DNA from: Actinomycetospora callitridis
GTDB taxonomy: Bacteria; Actinomycetota; Actinomycetes; Mycobacteriales; Pseudonocardiaceae
Assembly: GCF_028737265.1 (NCBI RefSeq)
Contig: NZ_JAQZAK010000004.1
Coordinates: 1-64,000 of the forward strand
DNA: 64,000 bases
Direction of reading: 5' to 3'
Positions 25,302-33,156 of the stretch are shown piece by piece. Under the pieces are notes generated by a model. The model saw only the letters and a list, made by a program, of their open reading frames with translations, was not told where the DNA came from and did not search any database. The position numbers and the translations under genes are program-made. How positions within the stretch are numbered: the stretch's first letter is position 1; each line of letters starts with the position of its first letter.

Positions 25302-25967
25302 CTAGGCCAGGTACGACGTGTCGTTGACCAGCCGCACCGAGGCGCCGCCGTCGGGCCAGAACTCGACGACCGACAGGCACGCCAGGTCGAGGTGCAGGCG
25401 GAAGAGCAGCGACGGCCCGGCGTCGAGGGCGCGGCGCAGGATCAGCTTGATCGGCGTCACGTGACTGACGACGACGACGGTCTGGCCGGGGAACCGGCGC
25501 AGGAGGTCGCCGAGGGCGGCGTCGACGCGGTGGGCGACGACATCGAAGCTCTCCCCGTTCGGCGGGCTGACGCTGCTGTCGCCCAGCCAAGCACGGTGCA
25601 CGTCGGGGTCCTGCGCGGCGGCCTCGGAGAAGGTCAGGCCCTCCCAGGCGCCGAAGTCGGTCTCGGTGAGGCGCTCGTCGACGCCCACGGGCAGACCGAG
25701 CACCCCGGCCACCGGCTCGGCGGTCTGACGGGCACGCACCAGCGGGGAGCTGATCACCGCGCGGATGTTCCCGTTGCTGCCGACGTGCCGGGCCGCCAGC
25801 GCGGTCGCCGCCGCGGCGGCCTGCTCGAGCCCGTCGCGGGTGAGCTCCGGGTTGCCCCGGCCCGAGTAGCGGCGCTCGACCGACAGCGGGCTCTGCCCGT
25901 GGCGCAGCAGCAGCAGGCGGGTGGGCATCGTCGACCCGCGTCCCGTCCACGAGCCCGCGGTGGTCAT
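25302..25967 (-). CDS. Histidine phosphatase family protein
   Basis: A 221-residue phosphoglycerate-mutase-like phosphatase. The phosphohistidine motif LLLLRHGQSPLS (RHG), the R in SSPLVRARQTAEP, the Glu in ETDFGAWEG and the second His in VVSHVTPIK give the full catalytic set. In mycobacteria the same operon position is filled by a fusion of RNase HI and this phosphatase (Rv2228c type); here no RNase H domain precedes it. The ATG at 25967 overlaps the zinc-ribbon gene stop by 4 bp, so this is the third gene of the Nif3 operon. Confidence 0.88.
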   Translation of the reverse strand: MTTAGSWTGRGSTMPTRLLLLRHGQSPLSVERRYSGRGNPELTRDGLEQAAAAATALAARHVGSNGNIRAVISSPLVRARQTAEPVAGVLGLPVGVDERLTETDFGAWEGLTFSEAAAQDPDVHRAWLGDSSVSPPNGESFDVVAHRVDAALGDLLRRFPGQTVVVVSHVTPIKLILRRALDAGPSLLFRLHLDLACLSVVEFWPDGGASVRLVNDTSYLA

Positions 25968-26713
25968 ACGCTCGCCTTCCCGGAGCTCTTCTCGGTGCGC
26001 ACCACGATCGTCCCGCACTGCTCGCACCGCACGACGTCGTCGGGCGCGGCCGCCGCGACGGCGCGGATCTCGTTGCGGTCCATCTCGATCCGGCACCCGC
26101 CGCACCGCGCCCCGACGAGCTCGCCCGCGCCGGTGCCGGTGCGGGCGCGCAGCTGGTCATAGAGCGCGAGCAGGTCCTCGGGCAGCGTCTTCGCCAGCTC
26201 GGCGCGCTCGGCACCGCGGCGCGCCTCCAGCACGTCGATGTCGCCGAGCACGCCGTCGCGGCGCTCGACGGCGTCGGCGAGCGCGGTCTCGGCGGCGTCG
26301 AGGGCGGCCTGCTCGTGCGCGAGGTCGGTCTCGGCGGCGTCGAGGCGCTCCATGGCCTCGAGCTGGGAGTCCTCGAGCACGCCGCGGCGCCGCGCGAGGG
26401 TGTCGAGCTCGTGGGACAGGTCGGTCACCTGCTTCGCCGAGACGCTGCCGGAGTCCACCAGCCCCCGGTCGCGCTCCTCGCGCGCGGTGACCTGGGCGAC
26501 CTCCTGCTCGAGCTTCGCCACGTCCCGGCCCAGGTCGCCGACCGCGGTGCGGGCGGTGACGACCGCGTCGCGGTGGGCGCGGACGGTGGTCTCGGCGTCC
26601 TCCACCGCGGTCTGCTCGGGCATGGTGCGGCGGCGGTGCTGCGCGCGGGCGAGCTCGGCGTCCAGCCCGGCGAGGTCGAGCAGACGGCGTTGGGCGGACG
26701 GGTCGGCCTTCAC
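25964..26713 (-). CDS. C4-type zinc ribbon and coiled-coil protein
   Basis: A 249-residue protein whose first 190 residues are a long alpha-helical coiled coil (RRLLDLAGLDAELARAQHRR through TLPEDLLALYDQL). It ends in a zinc ribbon with C-x2-C pairs in ARCGGCRIEM and VVRCEQCGTIVV. It is the homologue of the mycobacterial Rv2229c-type protein, described as an RNA- or ribosome-related factor in some bacteria. The GTG at 26713 overlaps the Nif3-like stop by 4 bp, and its own stop overlaps the phosphatase start, giving a tight three-gene operon. Confidence 0.9.
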   Translation of the reverse strand: MKADPSAQRRLLDLAGLDAELARAQHRRRTMPEQTAVEDAETTVRAHRDAVVTARTAVGDLGRDVAKLEQEVAQVTAREERDRGLVDSGSVSAKQVTDLSHELDTLARRRGVLEDSQLEAMERLDAAETDLAHEQAALDAAETALADAVERRDGVLGDIDVLEARRGAERAELAKTLPEDLLALYDQLRARTGTGAGELVGARCGGCRIEMDRNEIRAVAAAAPDDVVRCEQCGTIVVRTEKSSGKASV

Positions 26714-27555
26714 GAGATCACGGCTCCTGCTGAGGACGGTTCGGGCGAGGGGCTGCCGAGGGACCAGGCGTCGGTGCGGATGGTCGACACCGTGATCTCC
26801 AGGTCCGGCGCGGCCGCGGCGAGCACGGCCGCCGCCTGGGCGCACCACGGGTGCTCGGAGGCCCAGTGGGCGACGTCGACCAGGGCCGGCGCACCGGCCT
26901 CGGCGAGGTGGTCGGTGGCGGGGTGGTGGCGCAGGTCGGCGGTGACGTAGACGTCGACGCCGGCCGCGCGGGCGAGGTGGAGCATCGAGTCGCCCGCCCC
27001 GCCCGAGACGGCGACGCGCCGCACGGTGCGCTGCGGGTCGCCGCCGGTGCGCACGCCCCAGGCCGTCGCCGGCAGGGCGTCGGCGACGCGGCGGCTGAAG
27101 TCGGCGAGGGACTCGGCCGCGGCGAGCGACCCGATCCGACCGATCCCGACGGTGCCGTCGTCCTGCGGGGACAGCGGCGCCTCGACCGTCACCCCGAGCG
27201 CCTCGGCCAGCGCGTCGGACACCCCGGGGCGGGCGGCGTCGGCGTTGGTGTGTGCGGTGAACAGGGCCACGCCGTGGCGGATCAGGCGGTGGACCGCCGT
27301 GCCCTTCGGGCCGGTCGCGGCCACCCCGTGCACGCCGCGCAGCAGCAGCGGGTGGTGGGTGACGAGAAGGTCGGCCCCGACCGCGACGGCCTCCTCGATC
27401 ACCTCGGGCAGGGGGTCGACGGCGACCAGGACGCGGCGGACGCCCTCGGCCGGGTCGCCCACCGCCAGGCCGACCGCGTCCCACTCCTGCGCCAGCGCGG
27501 GCGGATACGCGGCCTCGAGGGCGCGGACGCTGTCGGCGACGGTCACGGGGCGCAT
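26710..27555 (-). CDS. Nif3-like dinuclear metal centre protein
   Basis: A 281-residue Nif3/YqfO/YbgI-family protein. LVTHHPLLLRGV provides two metal-binding histidines, FTAHTNADAARPGVSDALAEALG another, and VDVAHWASEHPWC the C-terminal histidine and acidic residues. Family proteins form hexameric toroids with two metals, and some act as GTP cyclohydrolase I type 2-like enzymes or have unknown roles. It is the first gene of the operon with the zinc ribbon and phosphatase. The start is ATG at 27555; a GTG two codons upstream is possible. Confidence 0.9.
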   Translation of the reverse strand: MRPVTVADSVRALEAAYPPALAQEWDAVGLAVGDPAEGVRRVLVAVDPLPEVIEEAVAVGADLLVTHHPLLLRGVHGVAATGPKGTAVHRLIRHGVALFTAHTNADAARPGVSDALAEALGVTVEAPLSPQDDGTVGIGRIGSLAAAESLADFSRRVADALPATAWGVRTGGDPQRTVRRVAVSGGAGDSMLHLARAAGVDVYVTADLRHHPATDHLAEAGAPALVDVAHWASEHPWCAQAAAVLAAAAPDLEITVSTIRTDAWSLGSPSPEPSSAGAVIS

Positions 27556-27602
27556 GGCCACCCATTCTGCCCACCGCCGCCGGGCGCCACCGGGCGGGCG
27601 GG

Positions 27603-27761
27603 TCAGGGATAGACCTGCCGGCGCAGGCCGTCGACCCACGGGTCGAGGGCGGCGACGATCCCGTCCCACGGGGCCTGCCACAGCGCGACGAGGACGACGA
27701 GCAGGACGAGCACCACCAGCGCCGCCCGGAACGCCCGCACGTGCGCCGGGGGCGTGCTCAC
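27603..27761 (-). CDS. Small single-pass membrane protein of the GTPase/Hsp70 operon
   Basis: A 52-residue protein with one transmembrane helix (about residues 13-30, FRAALVVLVLLVVLVALW) and an amphipathic C-terminus (DGIVAALDPWVDGLRRQVYP). It is the last gene of the seven-gene operon. Its GTG overlaps the stop of the membrane GTPase gene (GTGA), so it is translationally coupled. A role as a membrane accessory to that GTPase is inferred from position only. It is too short to recognise a family. Confidence 0.65.
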   Translation of the reverse strand: MSTPPAHVRAFRAALVVLVLLVVLVALWQAPWDGIVAALDPWVDGLRRQVYP

Positions 27762-29350
27762 GCCGGCTCCCCGACGGCGCCGACGGACACGGCCGTCCGC
27801 GCCGGCGGGAGCGGCAGGCGGCCCCGCTCGGCGAGCCAGCGCAGCGGGGCGAGGGCGGTGTGGCGGTCGTCGGGCTCCCAGCCGGTGTGCGAGGAGACGA
27901 GGAAGTACCCGACGGCGGCGAAGTCCCGCTCGGCCGCGACGACCAGCTGGTCCTGGCCGTGGTCGCACAGCCAGCGGCGCACCGCGAGACGGTCGGGGCG
28001 CAGGTCGGCGGCGATGGGGTGGTCGACGAGCAGGTCGGCCTTGACCACCACGACCGCGAGGTCGGTGCGGTCGAGGCGGGCGCCGAAATCCCGCAGCCGG
28101 GGCACCGTCGCCTGGTACGCGACCTCGGGCGGGTCGACCGCCGGCGCCGCCTCGGCCTCGTCGACCGGGCCGCGCAGCACCTCGTCGGCCACCTCGGGGA
28201 TCGAGAACGGGTCGACGACCACGATCATCTGCCCGGCCTCGTCCAGGAACCGCAGGTCCTCCGTGGCCGAGCGGGTGGAGAAGAGCTCGCCGGCGGCGTC
28301 GAAGGTGTGCAGCAGCGCGCGGCGCCGGCCCTGGGTCACCGTGCACACGAGACCCACCGGCGCGGCCGCCTCGGTCTTGGCGACGCGGCCCGCGCGGACC
28401 TGCTCCACGCCCTCGCGGAAGCGCGCGGCGTCGGCCTCCCGGCGCGGCTCCAGCGTCCCGCCGCCCGCGACCGCCTGCCGGCGCAACGCCTCGAGCCCGG
28501 CGTAGATCAGGCTCGTCTTGCCGGCCGAGACGGGACCGAGCACCGGGATGCTGACGTCCGTCCAGACCCCCGAGCCGTCCTCGAGGACCTCGTCGCACTG
28601 GGGGCAGCGCGGGGCGTGGTCCCTCCCGGCGCGGGACACCGTCGTCGGCATCGGGCGCCCGCAGCGGCAGCGGTGCGCCAGCACGCCGAGCCGGCTCGGT
28701 CGCACGTCGTGGTGCACGAGGCCGCACGCGCAGGCGTAGCCGGGCAGGGTGGTCCGCCAGAAGCAGTACGGGCACCGCGCCGCCGCCCGGTTCCGGCGCC
28801 GCAGCAGGGCGTCGACGGCCCGCACGAGCCGGCCGGCCACACCCCACACGAGCGCGGCGAGCGCGAGACCGGTGACGACGAGGGCGAGCACCGCGAGCCC
28901 CGTCACGACCGCGCCGGCGGTGACCGCGAGCAGCAGCAGGAACCCGGCGATCCCGAGCGGCCAGAGGGCCAGCCACGCCTGCGGGTTCAGCAGGCCCCCG
29001 AGCGGCGACCAGAGCGCCCCGAGCGCGTCGCGCCCGCGGCGGGCCATCGCGCGGACGTCGACCCGGGCCTGCCCGGCGAGATAGTGCGGCCAGGCGCGGT
29101 CGCGCCCGTGGCCCGGGGGCGCGGGCGGGAACCAGGGCCCGTCGACGTCGTCGGGGGTGAGCAGGTCGGTGTCGGCCGCGAACGGGCCGGAGAGCAGGAC
29201 GATCAGCGCGCCCAGGGCCCCGAGCAGGACGCCCACGAGCACCAGCCAGCCCGCGAACGGCCACACGACGAACCACAGGAACGCGGCGCACAGCCCGAGG
29301 TAGGCCGTGACCCCGAGGACGGCGAGGACCGCGAGCGCCACCTGCGGCAC
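27758..29350 (-). CDS. Membrane-anchored TRAFAC-type GTPase with zinc ribbons
   Basis: A 530-residue protein. Two N-terminal transmembrane helices (about 3-25 and 32-54) and a second hydrophobic pair (about 127-170) precede cysteine-rich ribbons (ARCPYC, ACACG, HRCRCG, PRCPQC, about 192-252) and a P-loop domain. G1 is GPVSAGKT at 272-279, G3 is DAAGE at 351-355 and G4 is VKAD at 436-439, all matching GTPases of the TRAFAC clade. The same order appears in the companion GTPase at 31963, but the membrane anchor is unique to this one. The start is GTG at 29350, three bases after the GAP1 gene stop. Likely a membrane switch. Confidence 0.8.
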   Translation of the reverse strand: MPQVALAVLAVLGVTAYLGLCAAFLWFVVWPFAGWLVLVGVLLGALGALIVLLSGPFAADTDLLTPDDVDGPWFPPAPPGHGRDRAWPHYLAGQARVDVRAMARRGRDALGALWSPLGGLLNPQAWLALWPLGIAGFLLLLAVTAGAVVTGLAVLALVVTGLALAALVWGVAGRLVRAVDALLRRRNRAAARCPYCFWRTTLPGYACACGLVHHDVRPSRLGVLAHRCRCGRPMPTTVSRAGRDHAPRCPQCDEVLEDGSGVWTDVSIPVLGPVSAGKTSLIYAGLEALRRQAVAGGGTLEPRREADAARFREGVEQVRAGRVAKTEAAAPVGLVCTVTQGRRRALLHTFDAAGELFSTRSATEDLRFLDEAGQMIVVVDPFSIPEVADEVLRGPVDEAEAAPAVDPPEVAYQATVPRLRDFGARLDRTDLAVVVVKADLLVDHPIAADLRPDRLAVRRWLCDHGQDQLVVAAERDFAAVGYFLVSSHTGWEPDDRHTALAPLRWLAERGRLPLPPARTAVSVGAVGEPA

Positions 29351-29353
29351 GGC

Positions 29354-31966
29354 TCAGCCCTTCTTCCGCCGGCCGAACCGGTCGCGCCAGGACGCGCCGC
29401 TGTGCGCGGCGAGCGACGAGGCGGGCTTCCGGCGCAGCCGCCACAGTTCCAGGACGCCGTCGTCGGCCGCCCGCTCCCGGTCGTCGGCGAGCAGATCGGT
29501 GACGGCGCGGGTGACGTCCGCGTCGAGCCCCGAGCGGAGCGCGTCGAGCTTCGTGAGGTGCCCGTGGCCGACGCGGGCACGGACGGCGGTCTCCTTCGTC
29601 GCGAACACGAAGAGGACCGCCGTGCTCCGGGGGTCCGGGGCGTGGTCGGGGTCGCCTCCGGCCCACGCGTAGAGCTGGGTGAGCATCGTGTCCCGCAGCG
29701 TGGACGGGCCGGTCGCGACCAGCACCCGCCCGCCGACGGACGGGCCGGCCCCGCGCAGGGCGCGCACCAGCCGGTTGCGGTCGGCGCGGGTGGGACGGGC
29801 GGCCTTCGCCAGGAGCAGGCCGAGATCGCCGGCCTCGTCGAGACGCGCACCCTGCTCGAGGCGCTCGACCACCTCGGTCACCGAGGCGTCCGCGGGCGGC
29901 CAGTCCTGGTGGCCCAGGGCCCGGGGCGGCAGCCCCGCCTTCTCGAGGACGTCGAGGGCGGCCCGCGCGTCCTCGTCGACGGCGGGCGCGCGGGTCAAGG
30001 AGTGGTAGGCGACCACCGCGAGCGCCCGGTCGTGTGCCTGCGGCGGGGTCGCCTCGAGGAATCGGCGCACGGCGGCGTTGTCGACCGGGTCGCGCCCCAG
30101 GAGGCGCTCCCACGTCGACACCCAGCGCCCGTTCGGCCCCGGCACCACCGCGGCGGCCAGCCCGGTGAGCGCCGCCCGGGCGGGCTCGCCCCCGGCGGCG
30201 AGGGCGGCCAGGGCCACCGCGAGGTCCAGGCGCCCGACCGCGCCGAGCACCGGGATGCGCCCGGCCAGCGGCTCCGGACGGCGCCACCAACGGCGCCCGA
30301 CGTCGGCGGCGGTCCGCTCGCGGAGGTCCGGCTCGCCGAGACGGCGCTCGAGCTCGCGGTGCAGGTCGGTGACCACCGTGGGGCCGAGGGCCCATCCGTC
30401 CGGGTCGACGTCGGCGTCGGGGTGGTGGGCCCACCAGTCCACGAACCGCCGGGCCACGCCGTCCGGGACGGGCAGCGCGTGCCGGTGGGCCAGGCGCAGG
30501 GCCGCGGCCGGGTCGGCCCGTTGCGCCACGCGCTCGAGCGCGCCTACGTCTGCGGCTGCCGCCGGCTCCCCCGCCACCGGCCGCAGCGGCGTGTCGGGCA
30601 CCGGCCCGCCGTCCGCGGCGAGGTCGGCCTCGCGGTCGAAGAGACGACGGCGCGCGGCCTCCGCGACCGTGTCCCAGCCGAGCTCGGCGGCGCCGGGCGC
30701 GGCCGCCCGGATCGCGGCGACCTCGTCGAGGTCGAGGAGCGCGGTGTGGTCGTGGGTCTGGGCGACGAGCGTCGCGACCAGCGGCGCCCCGAGGACGTCG
30801 ACCGCCCCGGGTCCCGCCGTCCGCAGCCAGCCCGCGATCCGGACCGCGGCGCCGGGGTCGACGCCGAGGGGCAGCCCCACCGTGAGCGCCGCCGCCTCCC
30901 GCTCGACCTCCCCCGGGACGGCGCGCCCGTCGGGGTGGCCCTCGCGGGCCAGCTGGCCGGCGACCTCGACCGCGTCGACGACGTCGAGCGGGTCGTCGGC
31001 ACCCAGGAACAGCGGTACCCAGAACAGGGCCTCCGCGGACGGCACGATCTCCGGCGGCACGATCTCCGGCGGCGCGATCTCCGGCGGCGCGATCTCCGGC
31101 GGCGCGATCTCCGGCGGCGCGTGCTCGAGGAGGTCGAGGACGAGGTAGCCGTCCTGGCGCCGGTACGGCCCGGCCCAGTCGGGGTGGGCGACGACGACGT
31201 CGTGCGGGCTCCGGTCCGGGTCGGTGGCGAAGATCTTGAAGCTGATCGCGAGGGCGCGCTCGCGGTCCAGGAGCAGCGTGGCCGCCGCGAGCCAGCAGGC
31301 CGCGTCGTCGCCGCGGTCGGCGATGAGCAGGACCCGACGCCGGTCCGCGCCTCCCTGCAGGGCGCCGAGGGCGGTCACGAGGGCGAGGAGCCGCTCCCGG
31401 CCGTCGCGGGCGGCGGCGATCCGCTCGCGGACGGTCTCGGTGTCCCACGGCCCGGGCTCCGGGTGGGCCGCGACGGGCGCGCACGACGTCGTCGGCGCCG
31501 GCGTCGACACCCACCACGACGCGCCCCAGAGCTGGGCGGGCCGGACGAGGCCGTACGACCCGGCCTCGCGGGTGACGACGGCGTGGGTGAACTGGTTGCC
31601 GTCCCGGTACCCGTTGGCCTCCCGGCCGAGGTAGCGGCCCCCGGCCGTCACGTAGGTCCGGGCGCGGCCGGTCCCGTCGCGGCCGGTCCCGTCGCGGCCG
31701 ACCTCGTCGTTGCCGGCCCCGTCGTTGCCGGCCCCGTCGTGGAGGTGGGCCAGCGAGGGCGGGAAGTCGGCGACGGGGCGGCGGTCGCGCATCCAGCGGA
31801 CGGGCACCTCGTAGAGCGCACCGCGCTGGACCAGCCGCTGCTCGTCCTCCCCCGCGCCCTCCGAGCGGGCCTGGAACCCGAACCCCGCACCGCCGCCGAG
31901 GCCCTGCCCCGGCAGGCAGTCGGTGTAGTACAGCGACGCGAACGCCGCCGGCTCGCGCCCGCTCAC
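29354..31966 (-). CDS. GAP1-type (GAP1-N2/GAP1-M) GTPase-associated protein
   Basis: An 870-residue protein. The N-terminal FASLYYTDCLPGQ plus GGGAGFGFQARSEG matches the GAP1-N2 domain opening (YYTSC...G..GFQ). NQFTHAVVT and YGLVRPAQLWGA belong to the same domain. A middle region (RRVLLIADRGDDAACWLAAATLLL) fits GAP1-M, and the C-terminal 500 residues are helical with no match I can name. These domains were defined computationally next to predicted GTPases and proposed as activating or regulatory partners. Two pentapeptide tracts, about DG(A/T)G(N/R) and PPEI(A/V), interrupt it. The GTG overlaps the previous stop (GTGA). Confidence 0.75.
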   Translation of the reverse strand: MSGREPAAFASLYYTDCLPGQGLGGGAGFGFQARSEGAGEDEQRLVQRGALYEVPVRWMRDRRPVADFPPSLAHLHDGAGNDGAGNDEVGRDGTGRDGTGRARTYVTAGGRYLGREANGYRDGNQFTHAVVTREAGSYGLVRPAQLWGASWWVSTPAPTTSCAPVAAHPEPGPWDTETVRERIAAARDGRERLLALVTALGALQGGADRRRVLLIADRGDDAACWLAAATLLLDRERALAISFKIFATDPDRSPHDVVVAHPDWAGPYRRQDGYLVLDLLEHAPPEIAPPEIAPPEIAPPEIVPPEIVPSAEALFWVPLFLGADDPLDVVDAVEVAGQLAREGHPDGRAVPGEVEREAAALTVGLPLGVDPGAAVRIAGWLRTAGPGAVDVLGAPLVATLVAQTHDHTALLDLDEVAAIRAAAPGAAELGWDTVAEAARRRLFDREADLAADGGPVPDTPLRPVAGEPAAAADVGALERVAQRADPAAALRLAHRHALPVPDGVARRFVDWWAHHPDADVDPDGWALGPTVVTDLHRELERRLGEPDLRERTAADVGRRWWRRPEPLAGRIPVLGAVGRLDLAVALAALAAGGEPARAALTGLAAAVVPGPNGRWVSTWERLLGRDPVDNAAVRRFLEATPPQAHDRALAVVAYHSLTRAPAVDEDARAALDVLEKAGLPPRALGHQDWPPADASVTEVVERLEQGARLDEAGDLGLLLAKAARPTRADRNRLVRALRGAGPSVGGRVLVATGPSTLRDTMLTQLYAWAGGDPDHAPDPRSTAVLFVFATKETAVRARVGHGHLTKLDALRSGLDADVTRAVTDLLADDRERAADDGVLELWRLRRKPASSLAAHSGASWRDRFGRRKKG
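31038..31112. repeat. Five in-frame 15-bp repeats in the GAP1 gene
   Basis: Units of GGCGGCGCGATCTCC (plus strand), the first slightly divergent. They encode PPEIA/PPEIV pentapeptides. Fifteen-base units keep the frame whatever the copy number. Confidence 0.9.
31664..31738. repeat. Five in-frame 15-bp repeats, second tract in the GAP1 gene
   Basis: Units of GCGGCCGGTCCCGTC and GTTGCCGGCCCCGTC, encoding DGTGR and DGAGN pentapeptides near residues 76-101 of the protein. Confidence 0.9.
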
Positions 31967-33156
31967 GGCCGGCTCCGCTCGACGACGCCGAGGCGGTGCA
32001 GGAGCCAGAGCAACGGCTCCTCGACGCGGAACGGCTGCACGCCGCCGGGGTCGACCTGCTTGACCTTGTAGTCCGGCGGCGCGCCGAGCGCCGAGACGGC
32101 GAAGTAGCGGAAGGTCCGGTAGTTCAGCCGCAGGTGGGCGTCGACGTCGTCGGCGTCGAAGCGGTGCAGCAGCGAGCCGACGTACTCGTGGACCGCCTCG
32201 CCGGCCTCGTCGTCGTACCCCGCGCCGGGCCGGATGGGCGCGAAGATCGGGTCGGACGTGCCGAGGATCGGGAAGAGCGCGTCCATCTTCGCGAAGGCGA
32301 CCGCGATCGGTGTCGTCACCGCCCGGTGGGCCTTGACCCCGCCGGTGGCGCGCAGCAGCTCGGTCACCCGCATCAGCACGTCGAGCGGGCCGTCCGCCCC
32401 CGTGACGGCGGCGTCGGGGACGTCGAGGCGGTCCCGCACGCCGGGCAGGTGCCAGGGGTCGAGCAGGACGATCATGCCGTCGGCGGAGCCGAGGTAGGCC
32501 TGGGTGTGCACCGACTCCTGGGAGGTCAGGTCCTCGCCCGCGGTGTCGTAGAAGGACAGGATCGTCGTGCGCAGCGAGGTCCGCCCGAGCAGGCCGCGGC
32601 GCGGCGAGCGCCACTCGACCACCAGCGGCTCCTTGCGGCTCTCCTGCGCCGCGGGGGTGCTCTCGAACAGCTCGCCGTCCTCGAAGAGCGCCCGCTGGTA
32701 GCGCGCGAGGTACTCCTCGGTGCTCGTCTCGCCGCCCTGCCGGTCGCCGACGAGGCGCACGTCGGCGTCGAAGCGGCGGCGGACGACCGTGCGCAGCTGG
32801 TGGTTCAGCACCGTGAGGTAGACGGTCTTGCCCGCGCCCTTGCCGCCGACCATGCCCACCAGCGGGCTGCGGCTGCCGACGAACGTCGTGGGCAGCGGGG
32901 TGTGGCACACCGGGCACGCGCGCACCCCGGTGCGGCCGTGGCAGTGCGGGCACTCCGCCTGCGTCGCGGAGCGCAGGGACCGTGTCGGCACGAACGTCGG
33001 GTGGACGTCGCCGACGAAGCCGGTGTGCCGGGCGCGCTCGGGATCGGGCGCGCGGCGGCACCCCTCGACGCCCGGCGCCCCGACCCCGGTGCACTGGAAG
33101 GCGAGGGCCCAGGCGTCGATCCGGTGGTAGCAGTACGGACACGGGACCCCGGCCAT
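31963..33156 (-). CDS. TRAFAC-type GTPase with N-terminal zinc ribbons (DO-GTPase-like)
   Basis: A 397-residue soluble protein. An N-terminal ribbon uses PCPYC (residues 5-9) and later cysteines, and a second uses ECPHC and ACPVC (68-84). The P-loop domain has G1 GGKGAGKT (104-111), G3 DTAGED (204-209) and G4 AKMD (289-292); the insertion between G3 and G4 (YLGSADGMIVLLDPWHL) is typical of the DO-GTPase-like predicted families. There is no membrane helix. The ATG at 33156 overlaps the upstream stop by one base (TGATG), and its own stop overlaps the GAP1 start. A cytosolic switch partner of the GAP1 protein is the natural reading. Confidence 0.82.
   Translation of the reverse strand: MAGVPCPYCYHRIDAWALAFQCTGVGAPGVEGCRRAPDPERARHTGFVGDVHPTFVPTRSLRSATQAECPHCHGRTGVRACPVCHTPLPTTFVGSRSPLVGMVGGKGAGKTVYLTVLNHQLRTVVRRRFDADVRLVGDRQGGETSTEEYLARYQRALFEDGELFESTPAAQESRKEPLVVEWRSPRRGLLGRTSLRTTILSFYDTAGEDLTSQESVHTQAYLGSADGMIVLLDPWHLPGVRDRLDVPDAAVTGADGPLDVLMRVTELLRATGGVKAHRAVTTPIAVAFAKMDALFPILGTSDPIFAPIRPGAGYDDEAGEAVHEYVGSLLHRFDADDVDAHLRLNYRTFRYFAVSALGAPPDYKVKQVDPGGVQPFRVEEPLLWLLHRLGVVERSRP

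Noticed and set aside
27026..32071. A 1681-residue plus-strand open frame opposite the GTPase/GAP1 genes
   Set aside because: It is the antisense of genes with clear domains and consists of Arg/Pro/Ala filler; high GC leaves long frames open.
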